A program made the position numbers and the translations under genes. Of a stretch of DNA of 64,000 bases, positions 16,947-26,626 are shown piece after piece. The first letter of the stretch is position 1, and each line of letters starts with the position of its first letter. The stretch comes from Plesiocystis pacifica SIR-1 (GTDB lineage Bacteria > Myxococcota_A > Polyangia > Nannocystales > Nannocystaceae): positions 186,001-250,000 of the forward strand of contig NZ_ABCS01000001.1 of the NCBI RefSeq assembly GCF_000170895.1, read 5' to 3'. The notes beneath the pieces were generated by a model. It was given only the letters and a program-made list of their open reading frames with translations, was not told the origin of the DNA and did no database searches.

Positions 16947-17902
16947 CGCTGCGCATCGGCATCGACCTGGGCGGCACCAAGATCGCCGCCGTCGCCCTCG
17001 ACCGAACCGGAGCCGTGGTCGCGTCGCGGCGCGTGCCCACGCCGCAGGACTACGGCGAGATCCTCGACGCCCTCGCCGGGGTCGTCCGCGGCATCGAGGC
17101 CGAGCTCGACGCCCGAGCCAGCGTGGGCATCGGGACGCCCGGCGCGGGCTGCCCGGACACGGGCATCATGCGCTACGCCGAGAACACCGGCCTCGAGGGG
17201 CGGCCCTTCCTGGCCGACATCTGCGGGCGCCTGGAGCGGACCGTGAAGGTGGCCAACGACGCCAACTGCTTCGCCCTCAGCGAGGCCACGGACGGCGCGG
17301 GAGCGGGGGCAGAGGTCGTCCTCGGGGTCATCCTGGGCACGGGCGTGGGCGCGGGCCTGGTCGTGCACGGGCGCGCGCTGGCCGGGGTCAACGGCCTCGC
17401 CGGCGAGTGGGGGCACAGCCCGCTCCCGTGGCCGGGGGAGGGCGAGCTGGACATCGCGCCGTGCTACTGCGGGCGCACCGGCTGCACGGAGATGTTCCTA
17501 GCCGGCCCCGCGATCGCGGCCGACCACCTGCGGGTCACGGGGCGGGCGGCCTCGTCCGCCGAGGTCGTGAAGCTCGCCCGCGGCGGCGAGCCGGGGGCCC
17601 GCGCGACCCTCGATCGCTTCCTCGATCGCCTCGCCCGGAGCCTCGCGCCCGTGGTCAGCCTGCTCGATCCCGGAGTCATCGTGTTCGGCGGCGGCGTGTC
17701 CAAGACCGCCGAGATTTACGCCGAGCTCCCGGCGCGCATGGCCCCCTGGATCGCCTTCGAGGCCCCGCGCACGCGGATGTTGCCGTCCGTGCACGGCGAC
17801 GCCTCGGGGGTCCGCGGGGCGGCCTGGCTGTGGTCGCCGGCGGACTGGGAGCGGGGTCTTCCGGCGGCCTGGCGGGGCTCTCCGGCCTTCGCCGGGACGT
17901 AG
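16943..17902 (+). CDS. ROK-family sugar kinase
   Basis: 319 residues, GTG start overlapping the eda stop. The N-terminal phosphate loop is IGIDLGGTKIAAVALD, the catalytic Asp is in VANDANCFAL, and the ROK zinc site is made of GEWGHSPLPWP and CYCGRTGCTEM. ROK members phosphorylate glucose, fructose, mannose, N-acetylglucosamine or glucosamine; the substrate is not readable from the motifs. In this array it is the only kinase, so it is the candidate that makes glucosamine-6-P (or glucose-6-P) from the sugar released by the GH9/GH2 enzymes. It is followed after 74 bp by GH9. Confidence 0.9.
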   Translation: MTLRIGIDLGGTKIAAVALDRTGAVVASRRVPTPQDYGEILDALAGVVRGIEAELDARASVGIGTPGAGCPDTGIMRYAENTGLEGRPFLADICGRLERTVKVANDANCFALSEATDGAGAGAEVVLGVILGTGVGAGLVVHGRALAGVNGLAGEWGHSPLPWPGEGELDIAPCYCGRTGCTEMFLAGPAIAADHLRVTGRAASSAEVVKLARGGEPGARATLDRFLDRLARSLAPVVSLLDPGVIVFGGGVSKTAEIYAELPARMAPWIAFEAPRTRMLPSVHGDASGVRGAAWLWSPADWERGLPAAWRGSPAFAGT

Positions 17903-17930
17903 AAAACATCCGCTGAGATGATAATTTAGC

Positions 17931-17968
17931 GCCATCGGCTGGTCCCTCGGGGGTGATATCCCGATGGC
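17931..17968. promoter_or_regulatory. Inverted repeat in the GH9 upstream gap
   Basis: GCCATCGG (17931-17938) and CCGATGGC (17961-17968) are exact inverse arms 22 bp apart, ending 8 bp before the GH9 ATG. The arms share CCATC/GATGG with the sites at 4716 and 13239. This could be an operator or an RNA hairpin affecting GH9 translation. Confidence 0.3.
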
Positions 17969-17976
17969 TGAATCCG

Positions 17977-19857
17977 ATGAAAAGCCGCGTCCATGTCCCC
18001 TTGCTGAGTTCTTTTGCGCTGTGCGCGGCGTGTAGCACGAGTTCCGTTTCGGCGGACGCCAACATCGCCACGGTCGCGCTGGGCAAGCAAGCCGACGCCC
18101 TGGCGGCGCCCGCCGTGCCCGGCGTGAACGTGCCGGCGATCAAGGTCGACACCGTCGGCTACCCGAGCGGCTGGCCGAAGGTCGTGATCTTCAACGTCGA
18201 TCCGGCGGGGGCGCAGCTCTTCGACGCGAACGGCCAGGCGGTGGGGCCCATCGAGGCGACGCCCAAGGCCCTCGGCGAGGACGCGGCCTCGAAGGACCCA
18301 GTGTGGCAGGTGGATCTGGGCGAGCTCCCGGCCGGGCGCTACAGCATCGGCGTGGGCGAGGCCCGCTCGGACGTGTTCGAGGTCGGCCCCAAGGTCTACG
18401 ACACGGCCCTGGTCGCGGCCCAAAAGCACTTTTACTTCCAGCGCACGCGCACGGCCCTGGTCGAGCCCTACGCGGTCTGGGAGGGCGACGCCTACCTGCG
18501 CGAGACGGCCTCCCACGTCCACGACGACGTCGGCTGGGACCTCCTCGACTACCCGGCCAAGAAGCGCAAGTGGACCGTCGAGGGCGGCTGGCACGACGCC
18601 GGCAACTTCGACATGTACGTGCCCTCGACGGCGCCGACCTCCCAGGCCTTGCTGATGGCCTACGACGCCAACCCCTCGCTGTTCGCGGACAACCAGCTCA
18701 ACATCCCCGAGTCTGGCAACGGCGTGCCCGACCTCCTCGACGAGGCGCGCTGGGGCATCGTCTGGGTGCTGTCCATGCAGGAAGACAGCGGGGTGTTCCG
18801 GGCCAACGAGGCCGTGGTCAAGTGGTCGCCCGAGGGGCCCGCGGACAAGGACAAGACGGAGCGGTGGATCGCCGGACCGAGCTCTTCGGCCACGGCCAAG
18901 GCCGTCGCCGTGCTCGCCCGCGCGTCCGTGGTCTACCGGCCCTTCGACGCCAAGTTCGCCGATCGCTGCGCCGCCGCGGCCAAGAAGGGCTGGGCCTGGC
19001 TCGAGCAAAACCCCGGCCACCTGCGCGCCGAGAAGGCGCCGGACAGCGAGCAGCCGCTGTGGGACGACGAGCCCGAGTTCAACGACTTCGGCGCGCGCTT
19101 CATCGCCGCCTCCGAGATGTGGCGCGCGTTCCAAGAGCCCGCGGCCCAAAAGCGCATCGCCGCCGCGCTGGCGGATGAGCGCTGCAGCGTCAAGGAGATC
19201 AACAGCGGCGCCTGGGCCAACCTCAGCCGCTGGGGCGTGGCCGTGGTCGCGGCCGACGACACCATCGACGCCAAGCTCCGCGAGGACGCCCGCACCAAGC
19301 TGCGCGCCGCGGCCGACGAGCTGCGCATGCGGGTCGAGGGCGAGGACGGCTACCGCTGCGCCTCGGGCCTCAACGACTACTACTGGGCCCACAACTCGAA
19401 CCTGCTCGAGAAGGCCCACGTGCTCGCCGTGGCCGCGGAGGTGTTCGACGAGCCCGCCTACGAGCAGGCCGCCCGCGATCAATGGCACTGGATCCTCGGC
19501 CGCAACCCCAACGGCTACTCCATGGTCACGCGGGTCGGGAAGGGGCCGACGACCATCTATCACATGGAGTGGGGTGAGACGGATCGGCCGCCCCCGGGCT
19601 ACCTCGTCGGCGGACCCAACTACTCCAACATGCGCTTTTTGAGCCCCGACGCCCCGGCCAAGGCCTTGCTGTGGGACAACCCCAGGCCCCTGCGCACCGG
19701 CACGCCGGCCCACGCGATGTGGCATTGGAAGCAAGAGGAGCTGTGGGAGGGGGGCTTCATCCCCGAGGGCGAGTGGATCGAAGGATGGTGGGCCGTCACC
19801 GAGCCCGACATCATCTACAACGCGAACCTGGTGCTGGTCGGCGCGAGCCTGATCTGA
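17977..19857 (+). CDS. Glycoside hydrolase family 9 lipoprotein (endoglucanase / exo-glucosaminidase type)
   Basis: 626 residues from ATG 17977. A signal peptide with lipobox CAAC leads to an Ig-like N-terminal domain (~45-140, beginning IKVDTVGYPSGWPKVVIF), then an (alpha/alpha)6 GH9 domain. The catalytic acid Glu609 is in VTEPDIIYNANLVLVG. The base motif reads GGWHDAGNFDMY: Asp207 is present, but the second Asp of the usual DAGD is Asn210. GH9 contains cellulases and, in Vibrionaceae chitin loci, exo-glucosaminidases that trim chito-oligosaccharides; the context favours the latter. It sits 23 bp before the GH2 fusion and is probably co-transcribed. Confidence 0.88.
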   Translation: MKSRVHVPLLSSFALCAACSTSSVSADANIATVALGKQADALAAPAVPGVNVPAIKVDTVGYPSGWPKVVIFNVDPAGAQLFDANGQAVGPIEATPKALGEDAASKDPVWQVDLGELPAGRYSIGVGEARSDVFEVGPKVYDTALVAAQKHFYFQRTRTALVEPYAVWEGDAYLRETASHVHDDVGWDLLDYPAKKRKWTVEGGWHDAGNFDMYVPSTAPTSQALLMAYDANPSLFADNQLNIPESGNGVPDLLDEARWGIVWVLSMQEDSGVFRANEAVVKWSPEGPADKDKTERWIAGPSSSATAKAVAVLARASVVYRPFDAKFADRCAAAAKKGWAWLEQNPGHLRAEKAPDSEQPLWDDEPEFNDFGARFIAASEMWRAFQEPAAQKRIAAALADERCSVKEINSGAWANLSRWGVAVVAADDTIDAKLREDARTKLRAAADELRMRVEGEDGYRCASGLNDYYWAHNSNLLEKAHVLAVAAEVFDEPAYEQAARDQWHWILGRNPNGYSMVTRVGKGPTTIYHMEWGETDRPPPGYLVGGPNYSNMRFLSPDAPAKALLWDNPRPLRTGTPAHAMWHWKQEELWEGGFIPEGEWIEGWWAVTEPDIIYNANLVLVGASLI

Positions 19858-19880
19858 TTTGAGCTGAGCTGGAAACGAAC

Positions 19881-22800
19881 ATGAGCCGACGAGGTCGCAG
19901 TCTGATCAACGCCGGGTGGCGGGTGCAAAGCTCCGCCAAGGTGGACGCCGGGGGCGAGGCGGTCGCCAGCCCTGGCTTCGAGGCCCACGGCTGGTACCAG
20001 GCCGAGCTGCCGGCGACGGCGCTCGGGACCCTGGTCGAAGCCGGGGAGTACCCCGACATCTTCCACGGCACCAAGTTGCGCGAGGTCCCTGGGCAGGGGC
20101 CGCGGGCGCAGAACTTCTCCAACCACAAGATGCCGGAGGACAGCCCCTTCGCGGTGCCGTGGTGGTTCCGCCGGAGCTTCCGCCTGGACCCCAAAGAGCT
20201 GGCCGCGGGCGAGCGGGTCAGCCTCGAGTTCGACGGCGTCAACTACCGCGCGCGGGTGTGGCTCAACGGCAGCGTCATCGCCGAGCCCACGGAGATCGTC
20301 GGCACCTACCGCGAGTTCGAGGTCGACATCACCGATCAGCTCAGCCCGAGCGGGGACAACGTCCTCGCCCTCGAGCTGTTCGCGCCCAAGCCCTGCGACC
20401 TGTCGAACACCTGGGTCGACTGGAACCCCTCGCCCTCCGACAAGAACATGGGCATCTGGCGGGACGTGTGGCTGACCCGCACCGGGCCCGCGGCGCTGCG
20501 CCACCCGGCCGTGCTGACGGCGCTCGAAGCTGACGGCAGCGCCCGCTTGACGGTGCTCGCGGACCTCGAAAACCGCGGGGACGAGCCCGTCACGGCCCTG
20601 GTCCACGGCGAGTTCGAGGGCCACCGCTTCTCGAAGACCGTGACCCTCGCGCCCCAGTCTCGAGCGCGCGTGCTGTTCACCGCCGAGGACGCGCCCTGCC
20701 TGCACGTGCGCGAGCCCGAGCTGTGGTGGCCGCGGCACCTGGGCGATCCGGCGCTGCACCGCATGGCCCTCGAGGTCGAGGTCGGCGGGGTCACCAGCGA
20801 CGCCGAGGACTTCGAGTTTGGCATCCGCACCGTCGAGGGCGTGCGCACCGAGGAGGGCTACGCGGCCCTAGAGGTCAACGGCCAGCGCGTGCTGATCCGC
20901 GGCGCCGGCTGGGCCCCGGATCTCTTCCTGCGCCGCGATCGCGCCCGGGAGTGGGCGCAGATCGACTACGTCCTCGACATGAACCTCGACACCATCCGCT
21001 TCGAGGGCATGCTCGAGCGGGCCGAGTTCCTCGAGCGCTGCGATCGCGAGGGCATCATGGTCATCGCCGGCTGGTGCTGCTGCGACCAGTGGGAGAAGTG
21101 GGCCGAGTGGAAGCAGGAGAACTTCGTCGTCGGGCCGGAGTCGCTGCGCAGCCAGGTCCGCCGGACCCGTCGCCACCCGTGCATGGTCGCGTGGTGGTAC
21201 GGCAGCGACTTCGCGCCGCCGCCGGAGGTCGAGCGCTCCTACCTCGCGATCCTCGAAGAAGAAGCGTGGCCCAACGCCTACCACTCGAGCGCCTCGCACC
21301 GCCCCGCCGAGATGACCGGCGACTGCGGCATGAAGATGCTCGGGCCCTACGAGTACGTGCCGCCCAACTACTGGCTCGAGGACACTGAGCGCGGCGGGGC
21401 CTTTGGCTTCGCGACCGAGATTTGCTCGGGTCCTGCGGTCCCGCCCATCGAGAGCCTGCGCAAGATGCTGCCGGCCGAGAGCCTGTGGCCCGTCGACGAG
21501 ACCTGGCACTTCCACGCCGGCGGCCAGGAGTTCCACAACATCGACATGTTCACCCAGGCCGTCGAGGCCCGCTACGGCGAGCTCGGGGGGGTCGAGGACT
21601 TCGCCCAGCTGTCCCAGCTGCTCACCTACGAGTGCCAGCGGGCGATGTTCGAGGCCTACACCCGCAACAAGACCCGCGCGGCCACGGGCGTGGTCCAGTG
21701 GATGCTCAACAACGCGTGGCCGTCGATCATCTGGCACGTCTACGACTACTACCTGCGCCCGGGCGGGGGCTACTTCGGGACCAAGAAGGCCTGCGAGCCC
21801 GTCCACGCCCTCTACACCTACGACGACCGCGGGGTGTGGATCGACAACAGCCTCGGCGAGGGCTTCGAGGGCCTGCGCGCGGCGGTGCGGGTGTTCGACC
21901 TCGACAGCAAGCTCATCCACGAGCGCCGCGATCGCGTCGACGTGGCCGCGAACGGCCAGCGCCAGGTCACCACGCTGCCGGACTTCGCGGACCACGGCCC
22001 GCTGGTGTTCGTCGAGCTCTCGGTCAGCTCGAGCGCCGGTGAGCGCCTGAGCCACAACGTCTACGCCCTGCCGGCGCGCCTCGACGAGCTCGAGCACGAC
22101 AAGGGCACCTGGTACTACACGCCCGTGGCCCGCCACGCGGACCTGCGCGCGCTGAGGCAGCTGCCCCCGGCCGAGCTGGCCGTGCGCGTGAGCGCTGACG
22201 AAGGCGATCGGGGGGATCAGGGCTGGGTCGCGGAGCTCGAGAACACGGGCGAGGCCCTGGTGTTCTTCGCCCAGCTGCGCCTGACCGACGCCGCGGGCGA
22301 GGACCTGCTGCCGGTGCTCTACTCCGACAACTACCTGAGCGTCATGCCCGGAGAGGCGGCGCAGGTCCGGGTGAGCTTGCCCGGCGGCGCGGCCATCCCC
22401 GCCGACGCGCGCCTCGAGATCGGGGCCATCAACCTCGAGGCGCGGAGCCATCGACCGCCCGAAGAACACGGGGGCGCGACGGCGAGCGCGGGCGCGGGGG
22501 GGGCCCCCGACCCTTTCGCCGGGCCGGTCGACGCTGAAGTCCTCGTCTTCGGCGCGACCGGTGACCTCGCCTACCGCAAGCTGTTCCGGGCCCTCTACCA
22601 GCTGGTCCGCGCCGGCGACCTGAGCCGCAGCTCGGGGCTGCACGGCGTCGCCCTGGGCGCGATGAGCCGGGACCAGTTCAACCAGCACGTCGCCGAGGCG
22701 ATCACGGAGACGCTGACCCCACGAGAGCGCGACCCGCTGACCACGGCGGCCTTCGTGGGCGCGTGGCACTACGACGATCTTGGAGAAGCCGACGGAGTCG

Positions 22801-23954
22801 CCTGGTCGCGCCTGGCCGAGCGCCTGCGCGGCAGCACCAAGCCGCGGCTGATCTACCTGGCGACGAGCAGCGCCCACTACGGATCGCTGTGCGACGGCCT
22901 CGCCGGGGCCGGGCTGATCACGCCGGGCACCCGCCTGGTGATCGAAAAGCCCATCGGCCACGACTCGGCCAGCGCCGAGCGCATCAACGCCGACGTCGCC
23001 CGCCACTTCGACGAGGGCCAGGTGTTCCGCATCGACCACTACCTGGGCAAGGAGACCGTCCAGAACCTGCTCGCGCTGCGCTTCGCCAACGTGCTGTTCG
23101 AGCCGCTGTGGCGCAACACCGTGGTCGAGGAGGTGCAGATCACCGTCGCCGAGGACATGGGCGTCGAGGGCCGGCTGGACTTCTACGAGCGCACCGGGGC
23201 GCTGCGCGACATGGTCCAGAGCCACCTGCTCCAGCTGGTGTGCCTGGTCGCCATGGAGGTCCCCCACGCGCTGACGGCCGAGGCCGTGCGCGCCGAGAAG
23301 CTCAAGGTCATGAGCGCGCTGCGGCCCATCCGGGGCGCCGAGGTCGACCGCTGCACGGTCCGGGCGCAGTACGAGGGCTACGGCCTCGAGCACAGCGAGA
23401 CCGAGACCTACGCGGCGATCCGGGCCGAGGTCGCCAACTGGCGGTGGGCGGGGGTGCCCTTTTACCTGCGCACGGGCAAGATGCTGAGCCGACGACGCTC
23501 GCGGATCTCGCTCAAGTTCCGCGAGGTGCCCCAGTCGATCTTCCCGGGCAGCCAGGCGCTGCGGGCCAACCAGCTCGACTTGCTGTTGCAGCCCGACGAC
23601 GGCATCCGCCTGAAGCTGATGGCCAAGGAGCCCGGGCACGGCATGGCGCTGCACGGCGCGAACTTGTCCCTGGACTTCCACGAGCACGACGACCGGCGCC
23701 GGCCCTACTCCTACGAGCGCTTGCTGCGGGACGCCCTGCGCGGGGACTCGACGCTGTTCGTGCACCGCCGGGAGGTCGAGCTGGGCTGGGCCTGGGTCGA
23801 CCCCATCATCGAGCACTGGCGCAGGCGAGGGCGCTCGGGGTTGCTGCGCTACGCGCCCGGGAGCGCCGGGCCCTCGGGGGCGGACCGCCTGTTCGGCAGC
23901 CGCTCGGGCTGGGACGACGCGTTCCTGAGCGAGGACCCCAAGCCGCCGAAGTGA
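19881..23954 (+). CDS. Fusion protein: GH2 exo-beta-D-glucosaminidase + glucose-6-phosphate dehydrogenase
   Basis: 1357 residues in one uninterrupted frame, with no signal peptide, so cytoplasmic. Residues ~1-865 are a GH2 enzyme: jelly roll, Ig-like domain, barrel. Its catalytic pair matches exo-glucosaminidases rather than galactosidases: an Asp acid/base in WWYGSDFAPP (Asp443) and a Glu nucleophile in FGFATEICSG (Glu513). After a Gly/Ala-rich linker (~866-885), residues ~886-1350 are a complete G6PD: NADP loop GATGDLAYRKLF (from 891) and active site RIDHYLGKETVQ (Asp1052-His1053). Both halves have normal lengths. It would release glucosamine and also oxidise glucose-6-P, the first and a later step of one route. 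Seven bases separate it from the lactonase gene for the next reaction. Confidence 0.92.
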   Translation: MSRRGRSLINAGWRVQSSAKVDAGGEAVASPGFEAHGWYQAELPATALGTLVEAGEYPDIFHGTKLREVPGQGPRAQNFSNHKMPEDSPFAVPWWFRRSFRLDPKELAAGERVSLEFDGVNYRARVWLNGSVIAEPTEIVGTYREFEVDITDQLSPSGDNVLALELFAPKPCDLSNTWVDWNPSPSDKNMGIWRDVWLTRTGPAALRHPAVLTALEADGSARLTVLADLENRGDEPVTALVHGEFEGHRFSKTVTLAPQSRARVLFTAEDAPCLHVREPELWWPRHLGDPALHRMALEVEVGGVTSDAEDFEFGIRTVEGVRTEEGYAALEVNGQRVLIRGAGWAPDLFLRRDRAREWAQIDYVLDMNLDTIRFEGMLERAEFLERCDREGIMVIAGWCCCDQWEKWAEWKQENFVVGPESLRSQVRRTRRHPCMVAWWYGSDFAPPPEVERSYLAILEEEAWPNAYHSSASHRPAEMTGDCGMKMLGPYEYVPPNYWLEDTERGGAFGFATEICSGPAVPPIESLRKMLPAESLWPVDETWHFHAGGQEFHNIDMFTQAVEARYGELGGVEDFAQLSQLLTYECQRAMFEAYTRNKTRAATGVVQWMLNNAWPSIIWHVYDYYLRPGGGYFGTKKACEPVHALYTYDDRGVWIDNSLGEGFEGLRAAVRVFDLDSKLIHERRDRVDVAANGQRQVTTLPDFADHGPLVFVELSVSSSAGERLSHNVYALPARLDELEHDKGTWYYTPVARHADLRALRQLPPAELAVRVSADEGDRGDQGWVAELENTGEALVFFAQLRLTDAAGEDLLPVLYSDNYLSVMPGEAAQVRVSLPGGAAIPADARLEIGAINLEARSHRPPEEHGGATASAGAGGAPDPFAGPVDAEVLVFGATGDLAYRKLFRALYQLVRAGDLSRSSGLHGVALGAMSRDQFNQHVAEAITETLTPRERDPLTTAAFVGAWHYDDLGEADGVAWSRLAERLRGSTKPRLIYLATSSAHYGSLCDGLAGAGLITPGTRLVIEKPIGHDSASAERINADVARHFDEGQVFRIDHYLGKETVQNLLALRFANVLFEPLWRNTVVEEVQITVAEDMGVEGRLDFYERTGALRDMVQSHLLQLVCLVAMEVPHALTAEAVRAEKLKVMSALRPIRGAEVDRCTVRAQYEGYGLEHSETETYAAIRAEVANWRWAGVPFYLRTGKMLSRRRSRISLKFREVPQSIFPGSQALRANQLDLLLQPDDGIRLKLMAKEPGHGMALHGANLSLDFHEHDDRRRPYSYERLLRDALRGDSTLFVHRREVELGWAWVDPIIEHWRRRGRSGLLRYAPGSAGPSGADRLFGSRSGWDDAFLSEDPKPPK

Positions 23955-23961
23955 GGACGCC

Positions 23962-24669
23962 GTGAGCATCGATCTGCACGAAGCCGAGGGGCGGAGGGAG
24001 CTGGGCGCCGCGGTGGCGCGGCGCGTGCTCGAGGCCCTCGGGCGCGCCCTGGCCTCGTCCGCCTCAGCGCGCGCCCTGGTCAGCGGCGGGAGCACGCCGG
24101 GGCCCTTCTTCGACGCCCTGGTCGAGCTGGGCTCGGGGCTCGACTGGTCCCGGGTGGAGATCGGGCTCGTCGACGATCGCTGGGTCCCCCCGGACCACCC
24201 CGCCAGCAACCTCCGCCTGGTCCGCGAGCGCCTGTGCCGCGGCCCGATCGCGGAGGCGCGGGTGCGCGGCCTCGGGGCCGTCGAGCTCGACGCGAGGGCG
24301 AGCGTGCGCGCGGCCGACGAGCGCGCGCGCAGCCAGCCCCCGCCCGCGGTCGTCGTGCTCGGCATGGGCGGCGACGGCCACTTCGCCTCGCTGTTCCCCG
24401 GCATGCCCGGGCTGGCCGCGGCCCTCGACGTCGACGCGCCGCCCGGGGTGCTCGGGGCCCTCGCGCCGAGCCCCCCGCAGGCCCGCGTGAGCCACAACCT
24501 CGCGGCGCTGCTGGCCGCGGACGATCTGATCTTGCACATCACCGGCGCCGAGAAGCGCGAGGTCTTCGAGCGCGCCCGCGCGGACGCCGAGCCGGCGCTC
24601 CCCGTCCGCGCGCTGCTGCGGGCCGCCGAGCGCCGCGAGCGAGGCCTCGCCGTGTACTGGGCGCCCTAG
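23962..24669 (+). CDS. pgl: 6-phosphogluconolactonase
   Basis: 235 residues, GTG start 7 bp after the G6PD stop. Motifs of the SugarP_isomerase/lactonase fold are [33 protein letters not shown] and the active-site [15 protein letters not shown]. It hydrolyses 6-phosphoglucono-delta-lactone to 6-phosphogluconate in the cytoplasm, passing product to the dehydratase encoded next. Sequence and order match the zwf-pgl-edd arrangement of Entner-Doudoroff operons. Confidence 0.92.
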   Translation: MSIDLHEAEGRRELGAAVARRVLEALGRALASSASARALVSGGSTPGPFFDALVELGSGLDWSRVEIGLVDDRWVPPDHPASNLRLVRERLCRGPIAEARVRGLGAVELDARASVRAADERARSQPPPAVVVLGMGGDGHFASLFPGMPGLAAALDVDAPPGVLGALAPSPPQARVSHNLAALLAADDLILHITGAEKREVFERARADAEPALPVRALLRAAERRERGLAVYWAP

Positions 24670-24739
24670 CAGCCGCGCTGAGACCCCGCGAGCCGAGCCG
24701 TCCCGAGGGCTCGCCGCATCGAGCCAGACACAGACAGCC

Positions 24740-26626
24740 ATGCCCGTCCACCCCACCGTCGATCGCGTGACCCGAGCCATCCGCGAGCGCAGCGCCCTGG
24801 CGCGCGCGCGCTACCTCGAAGCCATGGACGCGCAGGCGGCCTCGCTGCCGGGATCAGGAAATTCCGGCGCGAAGCCGGCGCGCCGGGGGCTCGCCGCGCC
24901 CAACTTGGCCCACGCCCTCGCGGCCGCGCCGAAGGACGACAAGCACCACCTCCAGGTGCTGCCCTCGCCCTCCGTCGCCATCGTCACCGCCTACAACGAC
25001 ATGCTCTCGGCCCACCAGCCCTACGCCGCCTACCCGCCGCGCATCAAGGCGGCGCTGCGCGAGGTCGGCGCGGTGGGTCAGGTCGCGGGCGGCGTGCCGG
25101 CGATGTGCGACGGCATCACCCAGGGTTACCCGGGCATGGAGCTGAGCCTGTTCAGCCGCGACGTCATCGCGATGAGCGCGGCGGTGGCCCTGAGCCACGG
25201 GACCTTCGACGCGGCGCTGTGCCTGGGCGTGTGCGACAAGATCGTCCCCGGCCTGCTCATCGGGGCGCTGCGCTTTGGCCACCTGCCCATCGCCTTCGTG
25301 CCGGCGGGGCCCATGCCCTCGGGGCTGCCCAACGCTCAAAAAGCGGCGGCCCGGGTGCGCTTCGCCAACGGCGAGATCGACGAGGCGGCGATCCTCGCCA
25401 GCGAGCTCCAGGCCTATCACAGCGCCGGGACCTGCACCTTTTACGGGACCGCGAACACCAACCAGCTGCTCATGGAGGTCATGGGCCTGCACCTGCCCGG
25501 GGCGAGCTTCGAGCCCCCGGACACGGCCCTGCGCCACGCCCTGACCCGCGACGTGGCCCAGCGCGTGGCCCGGGCTGCGGGGGTCCCCAAGGCGTCGCTC
25601 GCAGCTCGCTTCGACGAGCGGGCGGTGGTCAACGGCGTGGTCGCGCTGCTGGCCACGGGGGGCTCGACCAACCACACCCTGCACCTGCCGGCGATCGCCG
25701 CGGCGGCGGGCATCGAGCTGCGCTGGGAGGACATGGACGCGCTCTCGGCCGTGGTCCCGCTGTTGACGCGCATGTACCCCAACGGCCAGGCCGACGTGAA
25801 CCACTTCCGGGCCGCGGGCGGGACCGCCTACTTGATCAGCCAGCTCCTCGACGCGGGGCTGATCCACGGCGACGTGGGCACGGTCTTCGACCTTGGCACG
25901 GGGAAGGACGTCGGCCTCGAGGCCTACCGCCAGCGCCCGCGCCTGAGTGAAGCGGGCGCGCTCGAGTGGGTCGCCGGGCCCGAGCGCAGCGCCGACGAGG
26001 ACGTGCTGCGATCGGCGACCGAGCCCTTCGCCCCGGACGGTGGCCTGCGAGTGATCCGCGGTCCCCTGGGCCGGGCGGTGATCAAGATCTCGGCCGTGGC
26101 CCCCGCCCACCGGCGCGTGCGCGCCCGGGCCCGGGTGTTCGAGGATCCGCTCGACCTGCTCGCGGCCTTCTCGGCCGGAGAGCTCGAGGGCGATCTGGTC
26201 GCGGTGGTTCGCGCCCAGGGCCCGCGGGCCAAGGGCATGCCCGAGCTGCACAAGCTCACCGCGCCCCTCAAGGCCCTGCAGCAGCGCGGCCACGCCGTGG
26301 CTTTGGTCACCGACGGGCGCATGTCCGGGGCCTCGGGCAGCGTGCCAGCGGCGATCCACCTGACCCCCGAGGCCGTCGACGGCGGCCCCATCGCCCAGAT
26401 CCGCGACGGCGACTGGCTCGAGCTCGACGCCGAGGCCGGCGAGCTGCGCTGGCAGCCCGAGGGGGAGCGCGCGCCCGCGACCAATCCCGACATGGGCCAG
26501 GATGTCACTGGATTCGGGCGGGAGTTGTTTGCCATCTTTCGTGAGAAGGTCGGCCCCGCCGACCGCGGGGCGTCGGTGTTTGCCAACCTGAACCCCGAGC
26601 CCGCCTCAGCGCCGGAGCCGACATGA
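24740..26626 (+). CDS. edd: 6-phosphogluconate dehydratase
   Basis: 628 residues of the IlvD/Edd family. Iron-sulfur ligand Cys residues are in [25 protein letters not shown] and [26 protein letters not shown] and [16 protein letters not shown] are the further conserved blocks. The sequence is the Edd branch rather than dihydroxy-acid dehydratase (long N-terminus, [20 protein letters not shown]). It converts 6-phosphogluconate to KDPG, the substrate of the aldolase at 16287. It lies 70 bp after pgl and overlaps pgi by 4 bp (ATGA). Confidence 0.94.
   Translation: MPVHPTVDRVTRAIRERSALARARYLEAMDAQAASLPGSGNSGAKPARRGLAAPNLAHALAAAPKDDKHHLQVLPSPSVAIVTAYNDMLSAHQPYAAYPPRIKAALREVGAVGQVAGGVPAMCDGITQGYPGMELSLFSRDVIAMSAAVALSHGTFDAALCLGVCDKIVPGLLIGALRFGHLPIAFVPAGPMPSGLPNAQKAAARVRFANGEIDEAAILASELQAYHSAGTCTFYGTANTNQLLMEVMGLHLPGASFEPPDTALRHALTRDVAQRVARAAGVPKASLAARFDERAVVNGVVALLATGGSTNHTLHLPAIAAAAGIELRWEDMDALSAVVPLLTRMYPNGQADVNHFRAAGGTAYLISQLLDAGLIHGDVGTVFDLGTGKDVGLEAYRQRPRLSEAGALEWVAGPERSADEDVLRSATEPFAPDGGLRVIRGPLGRAVIKISAVAPAHRRVRARARVFEDPLDLLAAFSAGELEGDLVAVVRAQGPRAKGMPELHKLTAPLKALQQRGHAVALVTDGRMSGASGSVPAAIHLTPEAVDGGPIAQIRDGDWLELDAEAGELRWQPEGERAPATNPDMGQDVTGFGRELFAIFREKVGPADRGASVFANLNPEPASAPEPT

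Noticed and set aside
13265..17416. A 1383-codon minus-strand open frame
   Set aside because: It is antisense to the SIS, AraC, eda and ROK genes, all with intact family motifs; long antisense frames are expected at this GC content, and its translation is low-complexity with no domain.
22496..22508. G8C5 tract as a frameshift that would make the GH2-G6PD fusion an artefact
   Set aside because: No ATG/GTG/TTG occurs within roughly 100 nt upstream in either alternative frame and the linker frame is open throughout. One alternative frame does meet a TGA at 22535, so resequencing is still the decisive test.
20868..24542. A 1224-codon minus-strand open frame across the GH2-G6PD fusion
   Set aside because: It is antisense to conserved catalytic domains and its composition (Ala/Arg/Gly/Val-rich) fits a shadow of GC-rich coding sequence.
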